In this document: positions 31,840 to 41,410 of the stretch, one piece after another | Numbering within the stretch: the first letter of the stretch is position 1 | Layout of the letters: each line of letters opens with the position of its first letter | NCBI RefSeq assembly: GCF_015550595.1 | Contig: NZ_JADNBB010000001.1 | Coordinates: forward strand, 243,741-307,740 | Source: Parabacteroides goldsteinii | GTDB lineage: Bacteria; Bacteroidota; Bacteroidia; Bacteroidales; Tannerellaceae | Direction: 5' to 3' | DNA: 64,000 nucleotides | Made by a program: the position numbers and the translations under genes | Notes under the pieces: generated by a model | What the model was told of the DNA's origin: nothing | The model's database searches: none | The model's input: only the letters and a program-made list of their open reading frames with translations

Positions 31840-33096
31840 ATGCAAAACAAATTCGACAACATGACGCTGAAGGACTTTGAGAACCGGGGAGAAGACCTTT
31901 TCACCAGAGCAAAACAAATAGATGATTATATTTCATACAGACATCAGATTCAACATCTGCCCTACCGTGTTATCTCGTTAACAGGTTCAAATGCGCGAAT
32001 GAAACTGATAGATCCTTATAACAACAAAGAAAAAGAAGTTATCAGCTATGTTTCAAATGATTACCTCGGACTTTCACATCATCCGGAAGTCATTGAAGAA
32101 GGAATAAACGCCCTTAGACAGTACGGAGCAGGGGCAGGAGCTAGCCCTCTGATTGGTGGTCATAATCTCCTGCACGAGCAACTAGAACAGGAAATCGCCC
32201 GTTTTCTGAAAAACGAATATGCGATAACATATACCTCCGGATATGGAGCTAATTCAAGCACTTTACTCTCACTAATGGGGAAACAGGATATTGCCATTAT
32301 GGATATGTTTACCCATGCCAGTGTTTTTGATGGCTGCTTATGTACCAATACGAAAAGATTTTTACATAATAATGTAGATTCCCTTATTCATGTACTAAAG
32401 AACGCAGGGGATTTCAAAAATAAGTTTGTCATTATTGACGGAGTATATTCCCAGGATGGAGACATTGCCCCGTTGGATAAAATATATACGGTTTGTAAAG
32501 AATTTGGTGCATTCCTTATTGTAGATGATGCACATGGAATAGGCGTATTAGGAAAAACCGGCAGAGGAATAATTGAAGACTATGGCCTACTGGATAAAGT
32601 CGATATGATAACCGGAACATTCAGTAAATCTTTCGGATGTGTTGGAGGATATGCGATTGCCAGAAAAGAAATTATTACTTTATTAAGATACTATTCAAGA
32701 CAAAATATTTTCTCTGCAGCAGCGACTCCACAAACAGCGGCATCTGCTATCAAAGCAATTCAGCTTATTGATAAAGAGCCCCAATTGAGGAAGAAACTGC
32801 TCGATAATATTGATTACTTCAAAAAAGGACTTGAACAGTTATGCCTGGACTTTGGAAATACAGAATCTGCTATATTCCCCATCATGGTTCGCAGTGAACA
32901 AAATGTAAAAGAGGCCGCCCGTGTCTTGTTTGATCGGGGCATATATGTAAATCCAATCAGCTATCCAGCCGTCCCCGAAAAACTATCCCGACTTCGTTTC
33001 AGTATAACAGCTATGCACACAACCAAAGATCTGGATGAAACTTTAGATATTCTGAATCAATTAAGTACACATATAATCTTACGAAAAAGTAACTAA
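31840..33096 (+). CDS. PLP-dependent alpha-oxoamine synthase family enzyme
   Basis: 418 residues, fold type I. YVSNDYLGLSHHPEVIEEG, GAGAGASPLIGGH, YTSGYGANSS, the Asp-Ala-His pair in VDDAHGIGVLGKTGRG and the PLP Lys263 in GTFSKSFGCVGGY identify the family that joins an acyl-CoA to an amino acid with loss of CO2 (KBL, BioF, HemA, serine palmitoyltransferase, CqsA). The exact acceptor cannot be read. Serine, glycine, alanine or cysteate are possible. It is paired with a Crp-family regulator, outside any biotin cluster, so a signalling or sphingo-/sulfonolipid role is at least as likely as BioF. Ends at a good terminator. Confidence 0.85.
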   Translation: MQNKFDNMTLKDFENRGEDLFTRAKQIDDYISYRHQIQHLPYRVISLTGSNARMKLIDPYNNKEKEVISYVSNDYLGLSHHPEVIEEGINALRQYGAGAGASPLIGGHNLLHEQLEQEIARFLKNEYAITYTSGYGANSSTLLSLMGKQDIAIMDMFTHASVFDGCLCTNTKRFLHNNVDSLIHVLKNAGDFKNKFVIIDGVYSQDGDIAPLDKIYTVCKEFGAFLIVDDAHGIGVLGKTGRGIIEDYGLLDKVDMITGTFSKSFGCVGGYAIARKEIITLLRYYSRQNIFSAAATPQTAASAIKAIQLIDKEPQLRKKLLDNIDYFKKGLEQLCLDFGNTESAIFPIMVRSEQNVKEAARVLFDRGIYVNPISYPAVPEKLSRLRFSITAMHTTKDLDETLDILNQLSTHIILRKSN

Positions 33097-33105
33097 AAAA
33101 CAAAT

Positions 33106-33136
33106 AAAGAGGATAAATTCATCCTCTTTTTTTATC
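33106..33136 (+). terminator. Rho-independent terminator
   Basis: AAAGAGGAT-AAATTC-ATCCTCTTT: a perfect 9-bp stem with a 6-base loop (33106-33129) and a T-run that continues to 33133. It closes the Crp-oxoamine synthase transcript. The -7 box of the next gene begins at once. Confidence 0.85.
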
Positions 33137-33140
33137 TTTG
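33133..33140 (+). promoter_or_regulatory. Putative -7 box of the second TPR-HTH regulator
   Basis: TATCTTTG directly after the terminator T-run, 26 bases before the ATG at 33167. The -33 position falls in the terminator stem and has no TTTG, so the promoter may be activator-dependent. Confidence 0.5.
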
Positions 33141-33166
33141 ATCCGTAAACCTTAAATTAGACAACA

Positions 33167-34879
33167 ATGTATATCAGGATAATACTATTATTTATCATTC
33201 CTTCATTCGTTTGTTCAGGATATGCCGACGGGCAATCAGTATCCGATAACATCGAAAAAATGCTGCAAAGCCTTGACTCGCTCCTTGCTGAAAAAGAGAC
33301 TTTTGTCGTTGCCAAAGAGAAGCGGATCGAAGAACTGAGAAAAATGGAACAGAAAGTCCAAACGGAAGAAGAACAGTACTGGATGAACAAACTGTTCTAT
33401 GAAGAATTTATGGTATACGACAGCGATTCGGCATTAAGTTACATACAGAAAAACCTGAATATCGCCCGGAAACTGAATAATCCGCAGTGGATAGCACAAT
33501 GGAATATCGAACAATCTTTTATATTATCGGCTACCGGATTCCTGAAAGAAGCACTGGATGCCTTGAATGAGATAAATGTAGATAATCTGTCATCTTATAC
33601 CAAAACGGATTATTACGGACAGATGATGTATCTTTATTCGCATTACGGTCAATATTCCGGGGAAGATTCCCAGCAAAGTATACTTTATTATGCCCAGGAA
33701 AAGATATACCGGGATTCCATTTTTTCCAGTATACCGGATAATCATCCCTATTATCTATGGTACAGAGGATGGCAGTATAACGGAACTCCTATGGCAGAAG
33801 AGGTAAAAGAACAGTTGAGATTATCGCTGGCTTCTGCTTCGTTCGATTCCAGGAAGGAGGCTATGAATGCATATATTTTAGCAATAATGAATAGAGACGA
33901 AGGTAACGAAGAGGAATATCTTCGTTACCTCATCTTATCAGCCATGGCTGATATCCGGTCGGCTAACCATGATATCGCATCATTGGAAGAACTGGGAAAA
34001 ACCCTTTTAGAAAGAGGTGCCACAGACCGCGCCTATTCTTATCTCAATTATTGCCTCGGATCTGCACAGTTATACAAAAACAGAATACGTATGATCGGTA
34101 TTTCCTCTGCATTGGACGCCATCCATAAAACCTATGAACAAAGAAATAAAAAACAGGAAGCCGATTTACGCCGGTATCTATTCATCGTAAGCACGTTATT
34201 ATTAGTTCTGCTTGCAGCCATATTCTTCATCGGATTACAAATGAAACGGCTGAAGGAGTCACGAAAGAAACTGAACAAAGCCAACCAGAGCCTGAATAAA
34301 CGCGTCGAAGAACTGGAACAGGCTCATGGGCAACTGGCCGAAGTGAATAATCAGCTCCAATCATTGAACGAACAGTTATTGGAAACCAACAATAAACTGA
34401 CGGAATCAAACTATGTCAAAGAAGAATATATCGGTTATGTATTCAATATATGTTCAAACTATATCAGTAAACTCGATGAATACAGGAAAAATATAAACCG
34501 GAAGATCAAAACCGGAATGATAGACGAAGTGAAAAAGATGACGGATAGTTCTTCAATGGCTTCCAATGAACTAAAAGAATTTTACCGCAATTTCGATGCC
34601 ATCTTCCTACATATCTATCCGGATTTTGTTTCCGACTTTAATGCATTGCTCGAACCGGATAAACAGATCATGCCTAAAGAAGGAGAATTATTAAACACCG
34701 AACTACGTATCTATGCATTAGTCCGTCTGGGGATCAGCGACAGTGTAAAAATAGCCGAATTCCTCCATTGCTCTGCCCAGACAGTCTATAACAACCGGCT
34801 GAAAACACGTAGCAAAGCAATCGTACCCAAAGAACATTTTGCAGAAATTGTAAAATCTTTAGGAAAAATAGAGCGCTAA
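33167..34879 (+). CDS. TPR-transmembrane-coiled-coil-HTH regulator (DUF6377-like)
   Basis: 570 residues. Signal peptide (cleavage near YADG), helical repeat sensor part about 25-330, a transmembrane helix about 338-358 ([21 protein letters not shown]), a coiled coil about 360-425 and a C-terminal part ending in a helix-turn-helix ([36 protein letters not shown]). Same layout as the protein at 19924-21780, but without a lipid Cys. Placed directly upstream of a SusC/SusD operon, it is a likely local regulator of block 1, the arrangement known for this kind of protein in Bacteroides PULs. The activating ligand is unknown. Confidence 0.8.
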   Translation: MYIRIILLFIIPSFVCSGYADGQSVSDNIEKMLQSLDSLLAEKETFVVAKEKRIEELRKMEQKVQTEEEQYWMNKLFYEEFMVYDSDSALSYIQKNLNIARKLNNPQWIAQWNIEQSFILSATGFLKEALDALNEINVDNLSSYTKTDYYGQMMYLYSHYGQYSGEDSQQSILYYAQEKIYRDSIFSSIPDNHPYYLWYRGWQYNGTPMAEEVKEQLRLSLASASFDSRKEAMNAYILAIMNRDEGNEEEYLRYLILSAMADIRSANHDIASLEELGKTLLERGATDRAYSYLNYCLGSAQLYKNRIRMIGISSALDAIHKTYEQRNKKQEADLRRYLFIVSTLLLVLLAAIFFIGLQMKRLKESRKKLNKANQSLNKRVEELEQAHGQLAEVNNQLQSLNEQLLETNNKLTESNYVKEEYIGYVFNICSNYISKLDEYRKNINRKIKTGMIDEVKKMTDSSSMASNELKEFYRNFDAIFLHIYPDFVSDFNALLEPDKQIMPKEGELLNTELRIYALVRLGISDSVKIAEFLHCSAQTVYNNRLKTRSKAIVPKEHFAEIVKSLGKIER

Positions 34880-35005
34880 AATGGACTTGAAAGCCTCCTT
34901 AACCTTATAAAACAACTTACTTTTTATTGGTATATAAAATTTATAAAAAGCTATGGATCAGCAATATAATAAATACATTAATTTACTTCTGCTGTTTACC
35001 AGACT

Positions 35006-35036
35006 ATTGAAGCCCACAAACCACACTTTACTTTTG
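35006..35036 (+). promoter_or_regulatory. Promoter of PUL block 1
   Basis: TTG (within ATTG, 35006-35009), 19-base spacer, TACTTTTG (35029-35036). The leader to the ATG at 35094 is about 50 bases. The 34880-35005 stretch before it holds no gene. Confidence 0.7.
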
Positions 35037-35093
35037 CAAATACAATAAAAGTAAAAAACAATTAGTATGTTAACTTTAAAATGTATTTATCTT

Positions 35094-38000
35094 ATGAAGA
35101 ACATTTTATTTAAACGGAGGTATTATGGAGGTATCATCCCCATCCTATGCCTGTTATTATTATTCCCGACACTTGCATTCGCCCAGAAGTTCACGATCAG
35201 TGGACAAGTAAAAGACACCCAGGGCGAACCAGTCATCGGTGCAAATGTTATTATAAAAGGAACGACCAACGGAACCATTACAGACCTGGATGGTATGTTC
35301 TCTATTCCTGACGTTGAGCAAAGCTCCGTCCTGGAAATCTCTTTCATCGGTTATACACCTCAACTGGTAAAAATTTCTGACAACAAACCGTTAGTCATAA
35401 CACTGGCAGAAGACAGTCAGGCACTGGACGAAATTGTCGTTGTGGGTTATGGTGTTCAGAAAAAGAGTGTGGTAACAGCGGCTATCAGCCGTGTAACAGC
35501 CGACGAACTGAATGCAGCCAAGCCTTCCCGTGTGGAAGATGCGCTGAAAGGAAAAGTTTCCGGTGTACAGATCACGCAAAGTTCCGGCCAGCCGGGATCA
35601 GATTCTAAAGTGCGTATCCGTGGTATCGGAACGGTCAATAACAGCGATCCGTTATATATCGTAGACGGTATGCCGGTAGACGGTGGTATCAACTACCTGA
35701 ACCCGGTAGATATCCAGTCTGTTGAAATTCTGAAGGATGCCGCATCGGCAGCTATTTACGGAGCCCGTGCTGCCAATGGTGTTGTACTTGTAACGACCAA
35801 GAGCGGAAAAAGCGGTAAAGCGACGATCAACTACGATTTCAGCTACGGATGGCAGAATCCCTGGAAAAAGAAAGCAGTCCTGAACGCACGCGAATACATG
35901 ACTATTATGAACGAAGCACAGGTGAACGACGGAAACCCTGCTCTTTACTCGCAGGAAGAAATTGCTTCCGCAGGTAACGGGACCGACTGGCAGGATGCCA
36001 CTTTCAACTATGATGCTCCGGTTCAGCAACATCAGGTAAGTATTAACGGCGGTAGCGACAAAATGCAATATTTCCTTTCTTTAGGCTACTTCAATCAGGA
36101 AGGTATCGTAGGCGGCGACTATGGTAAATCAAACTACGACCGCTGGAGCCTTCGTTCTAACTCTACCTATGAAGTGTTTGAAGCACAAGATCGCAAATTC
36201 CTCAACAAACTGAAGGTAGGTGTCAATATCGGTTATTCCAGAGGTACGAATTCCACTGTCGAATCAAACTCGGAATACGGTTCTATCCTGGGTAGTGCCA
36301 TCACGTTCTCTCCCCTGGTTCCCGTTTATGCCAACGAAAAAGAATCAGCTGAGATCCTGGAAAAATACCCGACAGCTGTCGTAGACAAAAACGGACGTGT
36401 ATTTTCTTTGCCGCCTTCCGGTTATCAGGAATTGGCCAACCCGGTTGCCCAGTTGAATGCTCCTTCCGTAACAAAAAATAATGAAGACAAGTTCGTCGGC
36501 TCTTTCTGGGCCGAACTGGATGTACTTCCCGGACTGAAGTTCAAAAGCAGCTATGGTGCCGACCTGGCATTCTGGGGGGCCGACGGATATGGTTTCGAAT
36601 ATTATATGGGCTCTATGAAGAAAAACGAACAGAGCTGGGTACAAAGCGAAATGAACCGTGGCTACAGATGGCAGGTAGAAAACGTATTGACCTACAATAA
36701 AACATTCTTTGAAAAGAACAACCTGACAGTCGTTTTAGGACAGTCTGCACAAAGATACTCAGTTCGCAAACTGGGTGGTAGCGACTACGACTTGCTTGAA
36801 ACAGACCCGAACAAGGCCAATATCAACTCTGCTACCGGCAGCCGCGACGACGAACGTACATGGGGTGGCACGGATGGTTACAACTTTACCGCCCTGGCTT
36901 CTTATTTCGGCCGTATCGATTATAACTACGACGAACGTTATATGTTACAATTCACAATGCGTCGCGACGGTTCTTCCCGCTTCGGACCGAATCATAAATG
37001 GGCTACATTCCCGGCATTGTCTGTCGGTTGGAATGTGTTGAACGAACCTTATATGCGACAATTCCAGAGCGACGTATTCAATTCTATGAAAGTACGTTTC
37101 AGCTGGGGTAAGAACGGTAACGAGAATATCGGTAACTTCCGTTATACAGCCCTGATGGACGGTGGACAAAACTACTATTTCGGTGGAGGTTACAGCGTAA
37201 AGGATAACGGTAAAACCGGAACAATGCAATATGGTTCTTCACCGGCAGCTATTGCCAATCCTAATATCAAATGGGAAGAGTCGGAACAGATCGACCTCGG
37301 TTTCGATGCCCGCTTCTTCAATAACGGTTTGAATTTCGGTTTCGACTATTTCAAGAAGAAAACGAACGGAATGTTAATGGATAAACCGATCCCAAGCTAC
37401 GTAGGACAAAGCGCCCCGATGAGCAATGCCGGAAAAATGCAGAACTGGGGACTTGAATTCGAACTGGGCTGGAAGTCTTCTGTCAAAGATTTCAACTATT
37501 CAATCAGCGCCAACGCTTCTTACCTGAAAAACAAGCTGATCGACCTGGGTAACGCTTCCGGTCTGGCTACTTACGAAAGTGCCGGTGCATCCGGAGTAGG
37601 TGAATATGTACGGGCTACCAACGGGGATGTATGGCCCTACTTCTACGGAATGAAAACGGATGGTATCTTCCAGAATTGGGACGAAGTAAATGCCTATACG
37701 AACGATAAAGGCGAACTCTTACAGCCGAAGGCACAACCCGGTGACGTTCGCTTCGTAGATACGAATAAAGACGGAGTGGTAGATGATACCGACAGAACAA
37801 AGATCGGTAAAGGGATGCCCGATTGGACATTCGGTTTGACACTGGGCGCAGACTGGAAAGGATTCGACCTGAACCTATTCTTCCAGGGAACTTTCGGAAA
37901 CGATATATTCGACTTCGCACAACGTGGCGATATCCCGGCAATGAACCGTCCGACATGGATACTCGACAGATGGATGGGTGAAGGTTCTTCCAACTCTATC

Positions 38001-38303
38001 CCCCGCATGACAGCTCAAAACCCGAACGGAAACTGGCGTTCTTCCGACCTGTATGTAAAGAACGGATCTTATGTACGCCTGAAAACAGCCCAGCTGGGAT
38101 ATACCCTGCCTACTATATGGACTAAGAAAGCGTCCATACAAAGACTAAGGGTATACGTATCGGCAGAGAACCTGTTCACATTCACCGGTTACGACGGTTT
38201 CGACCCGGAACTGGCCTCCGGCAATTATACTACGATCGGTGTGGATAAAGGTATCTATCCGCAATCAAGAACGATCTCTTTAGGAGCTAATATCACTTTC
38301 TAA
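35094..38303 (+). CDS. SusC/RagA-family TonB-dependent glycan importer (block 1)
   Basis: About 1069 residues from MKNILFKRR, giving a signal peptide ending FAFAQ. Order: carboxypeptidase-regulatory-like domain (GEPVIGANVIIKGTTNGTI), TonB-box region with EIVVVGYGVQKK, plug domain with KVRIRGIGT, DPLYIVDGMPV and ILKDAASAAIYGARAANGVVLVTTK, then the barrel ending in ISLGANITF. It forms the outer-membrane channel closed by the SusD lid encoded 21 bases downstream. TonB-ExbBD, not in this window, must power it. Confidence 0.95.
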   Translation: MKNILFKRRYYGGIIPILCLLLLFPTLAFAQKFTISGQVKDTQGEPVIGANVIIKGTTNGTITDLDGMFSIPDVEQSSVLEISFIGYTPQLVKISDNKPLVITLAEDSQALDEIVVVGYGVQKKSVVTAAISRVTADELNAAKPSRVEDALKGKVSGVQITQSSGQPGSDSKVRIRGIGTVNNSDPLYIVDGMPVDGGINYLNPVDIQSVEILKDAASAAIYGARAANGVVLVTTKSGKSGKATINYDFSYGWQNPWKKKAVLNAREYMTIMNEAQVNDGNPALYSQEEIASAGNGTDWQDATFNYDAPVQQHQVSINGGSDKMQYFLSLGYFNQEGIVGGDYGKSNYDRWSLRSNSTYEVFEAQDRKFLNKLKVGVNIGYSRGTNSTVESNSEYGSILGSAITFSPLVPVYANEKESAEILEKYPTAVVDKNGRVFSLPPSGYQELANPVAQLNAPSVTKNNEDKFVGSFWAELDVLPGLKFKSSYGADLAFWGADGYGFEYYMGSMKKNEQSWVQSEMNRGYRWQVENVLTYNKTFFEKNNLTVVLGQSAQRYSVRKLGGSDYDLLETDPNKANINSATGSRDDERTWGGTDGYNFTALASYFGRIDYNYDERYMLQFTMRRDGSSRFGPNHKWATFPALSVGWNVLNEPYMRQFQSDVFNSMKVRFSWGKNGNENIGNFRYTALMDGGQNYYFGGGYSVKDNGKTGTMQYGSSPAAIANPNIKWEESEQIDLGFDARFFNNGLNFGFDYFKKKTNGMLMDKPIPSYVGQSAPMSNAGKMQNWGLEFELGWKSSVKDFNYSISANASYLKNKLIDLGNASGLATYESAGASGVGEYVRATNGDVWPYFYGMKTDGIFQNWDEVNAYTNDKGELLQPKAQPGDVRFVDTNKDGVVDDTDRTKIGKGMPDWTFGLTLGADWKGFDLNLFFQGTFGNDIFDFAQRGDIPAMNRPTWILDRWMGEGSSNSIPRMTAQNPNGNWRSSDLYVKNGSYVRLKTAQLGYTLPTIWTKKASIQRLRVYVSAENLFTFTGYDGFDPELASGNYTTIGVDKGIYPQSRTISLGANITF

Positions 38304-38324
38304 CATTTAAACGTATTTATCATT

Positions 38325-39854
38325 ATGAAAAGATATAAATTATTCGCTTTTGCATCTCTTTTGGCGGCTGCAGTCATGACCACTTCCTGTGGCGACGATT
38401 TCCTGACAGCCGGGCCGACAGAAAAGCCGGAAGCCGGTGCAGCCGCAACCGAAGGAACGATCTTGTCCAGTTTGGGTTCGGCTTATCAGATCCTGATGTT
38501 TGACAGTTATGCAAACAACAATTATAATGCTGTGTTACTTATGTCCGACCTGCGTTCCGACGACTTGTTCAAAGGGGGAGGCGATGCCGGCGACCAGCAT
38601 CAATTATATGTACTGTCGCAATTCAGTTCCAGTGCGGCAGAAACTCTCGACGGATTGTGGAGTATCTATTTTACCGGCCTGGCACGCGCGAACAATGCAG
38701 TTATTGCCTGTAAGAATGCAGTGAATGTGACGGAAGAAAAAGTAGCCCAGTATACGGCAGAATCCCATTTCCTGCGTGCTTACTATACACATCTGTTATG
38801 GAAATTCTGGGGAAATATTCCTTACTTCGAAGCTCCGCTGGACGATCCTTACCTGGCACCTCAGATGAGTGCAGACGAAATATACCAGAAAATAATGGCC
38901 GACCTGGAAATAGCCTGCGGAGAAGGTATGCCGATGAAAGTCAGCGGAGCCAACCTGGGACGTGCCAACAGAGCTGCCGCCCTGATGTTGAAAGCACGCG
39001 TAGTGATGTATCAGAAAGATCAGTCTAAATATGCCGAAGTAGCCAACGATATGGCCACGATCATCAAAAGCGGCGATTACGAACTGATGGATGATTTCGA
39101 TGCCATGTGGTTGGACGAAAATGAATTCTGCAAAGAATCCATCTTTGAAAGCAACCAGTTGCCGGAAGGTAAAACCTGGGATACTGGCTGGCAGGGATAT
39201 GGTACGAACTTACCGGCATTTATCTCTCCGAATGAACTGAAAGATCCTGACGGAGTGTTCAAAGGAGGCTGGGGATTTGCTCCTGTCCGTTTGTCCGCTT
39301 ACCAGATGTACGAAGAAGGCGACCTGCGCCGCGATGCCTCTATCAACGACTGGCGTCAAGGCAGTTATTCAAAACGTTTCCAGGATACAGGCCTGTTCCA
39401 ACGTAAATATGCTGCCCGCGAAGGATACAACCCTCCTCCAGGCGACCAGGATCTGAATTACTGTAATAACCTGCGTATTTTCCGTTATGCCGAAACACTG
39501 TTGAACTATGTGGAATTGGTGAAGATGGGAGGTGCTCCCGAAGCTCAGGGCGTAAGTGCAGATGAATGCTTCAACCAGATACGCCGCCGCGCCTTCGGTA
39601 CCGATAAACCGATTGCCGCCACAGCCCAGAATATCAAGGATGAACGCCATAAAGAATTCCTGGGTGAAGGAATGCGCTTCTGGGATCTGGTTCGCTGGGG
39701 AGATGCTCCGAGTGTGCTGACAGAAAACAATTCCGAGTTCAACTCTGTCCGCACCTTTGAAGAATGGATGAAATATCTTCCTATTCCTCAGGGAGAAATG
39801 ACAAAGACGCTGGGAACCGAATTCGAATTGAAACAAAACGGTAACTGGAAATAA
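38325..39854 (+). CDS. SusD/RagB-family glycan-binding lipoprotein (block 1)
   Basis: 509 residues, lipobox MTTSC (Cys22) followed by GDD, an acidic surface-export signal. SusD hallmarks include the helical TPR-like core (AESHFLRAYYTHLLWKFWGNIPYF), the ARVVMYQKD helix and the C-terminal RHKEFLGEGMRFWDLVRWG. It binds the polysaccharide and closes the SusC channel. Co-transcribed with the SusC gene. Aromatic residues cannot be mapped to a binding platform from sequence alone, so the ligand is unknown. Confidence 0.95.
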   Translation: MKRYKLFAFASLLAAAVMTTSCGDDFLTAGPTEKPEAGAAATEGTILSSLGSAYQILMFDSYANNNYNAVLLMSDLRSDDLFKGGGDAGDQHQLYVLSQFSSSAAETLDGLWSIYFTGLARANNAVIACKNAVNVTEEKVAQYTAESHFLRAYYTHLLWKFWGNIPYFEAPLDDPYLAPQMSADEIYQKIMADLEIACGEGMPMKVSGANLGRANRAAALMLKARVVMYQKDQSKYAEVANDMATIIKSGDYELMDDFDAMWLDENEFCKESIFESNQLPEGKTWDTGWQGYGTNLPAFISPNELKDPDGVFKGGWGFAPVRLSAYQMYEEGDLRRDASINDWRQGSYSKRFQDTGLFQRKYAAREGYNPPPGDQDLNYCNNLRIFRYAETLLNYVELVKMGGAPEAQGVSADECFNQIRRRAFGTDKPIAATAQNIKDERHKEFLGEGMRFWDLVRWGDAPSVLTENNSEFNSVRTFEEWMKYLPIPQGEMTKTLGTEFELKQNGNWK

Positions 39855-39887
39855 CCGAGTGGCTAACACGATAAAACAGACAATAAT

Positions 39888-41324
39888 ATGATAAGAAATA
39901 TATTCAAATCAGGAATCATCGTCCTAATGGCCATTTTGGCGATGACCTCTTGCGACCCGCAAGACAATGATGACCATTCATTAGGTGCAATGCCCGAAGA
40001 AAGCCAGTTGGCTTTCTCCGCCACACCGAAAAGTGAACAACCGAACGTGATTGCACTGAAAAATGAATCGAGTATAAAAGGTGTCGTCACCTGGGATATG
40101 GGAGACGGATCGACCGCCAAAGGAGAAACGGCTGATGCGAAATATCCGTTTAAAGGTACTTATGTGATCTCGATGACCATGTATACTACCGGAGGATCGG
40201 TAACGATCACAAAGGAAGTCACGGTTGCACAGGACGATATGTCCTTATTGAACACTCCTATGTACAACGCCCTGACAGGAGGTGCCGAAAATCTGCAAGG
40301 TAAAACCTGGGTATTCGACCAATATCATAGCGGACACTTCGGAGTCGGCCCGAGTACCGACGAAGCGCCTTCATGGTGGTCGTGCCCGGCCAACGGCAAA
40401 CTGGAATCGAGCCTTTATACCCAGGAGTTTACATTTATCCAGGTGGGAGTAAAAATGATCTGGAAAAACAATGGGTATATCTATACGAACGAAGCGGGTA
40501 AAAACGCATTGGGAGGTACAGCCGTTGTTCCCCCCGCCGGAGACTTTGACGTAAAGTATGAACCTAAAGATGCATATACTTTTACATTGAATGAAACAGC
40601 TAAGACGATCACACTGAACAACGGTGCTTTCTTCGGTCATTATGCAGGAACATCCACTTACGAGATCCTGAGCCTGACAGACGACGAACTGTATCTGAAA
40701 TGTACCAGTACCGTTGAAAGCGGTAATGGTTGGTGGTATCGTTTCATTCCAAAAGAAAAGAACGTAAAACCCGAAGTGGAAATTAAGCCTGTTACATTGG
40801 TTGAAGATTTTGAGAAAGATAAATTATCCGTAGAATTCATCCCCGAAAAGATGGGAGATATGGAACCTGTCTATTCGAATCCCGCACCGGTCGGCATTAA
40901 TACGTCTAAAAAGGTATATCTCTACCAGAAATCGGAAGAGTTCTATTCCAACATATCATGGGTATCGGAAGATACTAAGTTCGACTTGTCGGAAAATAAC
41001 AAGATTCGTATGAAAGTATATATTCCGTCTTACAACGATTATACGACCGCTGCTGCCGTTGCAGGCGATTGGATCACAGTCAATAAACTGCAGAAACAGG
41101 TTGTTGTCAAATTGCAGAATACCGAAGCAGGCGATAATGCATGGGAAAGCCAGACTGAGATTGTAAAAGCAAATCTGGAGACCGATAAATGGATCGAACT
41201 CGAGTTTGATTTCAGCACGGTAAAAGACCGTACCGATTATAACAAGGTTGTTATCCAGTTCGGTGCAGAAGGTCACGCCGCCCCGGGAATCTTCTTCTTC
41301 GATGATTTCTCTTTCAATAAATAA
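39888..41324 (+). CDS. Surface glycan-binding lipoprotein with PKD-like domain
   Basis: 478 residues, lipobox AMTSC (Cys22) followed by DPQDNDDH. The N-terminal region has a PKD-like beta sandwich (VTWDMGDGSTAKGETADAKYPFKGTYVISM). A middle region has many Trp residues (ENLQGKTWVFDQYHSGH, PSWWSCP), and a C-terminal beta-sandwich (about 270-478, ending APGIFFFDDFSFNK) resembles a carbohydrate-binding module. It stands where SusE/SusF-type surface binding proteins stand in other PULs. No catalytic motif. Likely captures the glycan at the cell surface for the SusCD pair; ligand unknown. Confidence 0.8.
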   Translation: MIRNIFKSGIIVLMAILAMTSCDPQDNDDHSLGAMPEESQLAFSATPKSEQPNVIALKNESSIKGVVTWDMGDGSTAKGETADAKYPFKGTYVISMTMYTTGGSVTITKEVTVAQDDMSLLNTPMYNALTGGAENLQGKTWVFDQYHSGHFGVGPSTDEAPSWWSCPANGKLESSLYTQEFTFIQVGVKMIWKNNGYIYTNEAGKNALGGTAVVPPAGDFDVKYEPKDAYTFTLNETAKTITLNNGAFFGHYAGTSTYEILSLTDDELYLKCTSTVESGNGWWYRFIPKEKNVKPEVEIKPVTLVEDFEKDKLSVEFIPEKMGDMEPVYSNPAPVGINTSKKVYLYQKSEEFYSNISWVSEDTKFDLSENNKIRMKVYIPSYNDYTTAAAVAGDWITVNKLQKQVVVKLQNTEAGDNAWESQTEIVKANLETDKWIELEFDFSTVKDRTDYNKVVIQFGAEGHAAPGIFFFDDFSFNK

Positions 41325-41336
41325 GTAATAAACAAC

Positions 41337-41371
41337 AGATAGAGAGTTGGTAATACAGCAACTCTCTATCT
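41337..41371 (+). other. Strong intergenic hairpin between binding and enzyme genes (block 1)
   Basis: AGATAGAGAGTTG (41337-41349) is exactly complementary to 41359-41371, with a 9-base loop. There is no T-run after it, so full termination is unlikely. More likely a partial terminator or an RNA-stability element that lowers expression of the downstream hydrolases. Confidence 0.7.
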
Positions 41372-41410
41372 ACTCATTCAAAACGGGAAGATGAAATATT
41401 CAATCACATA

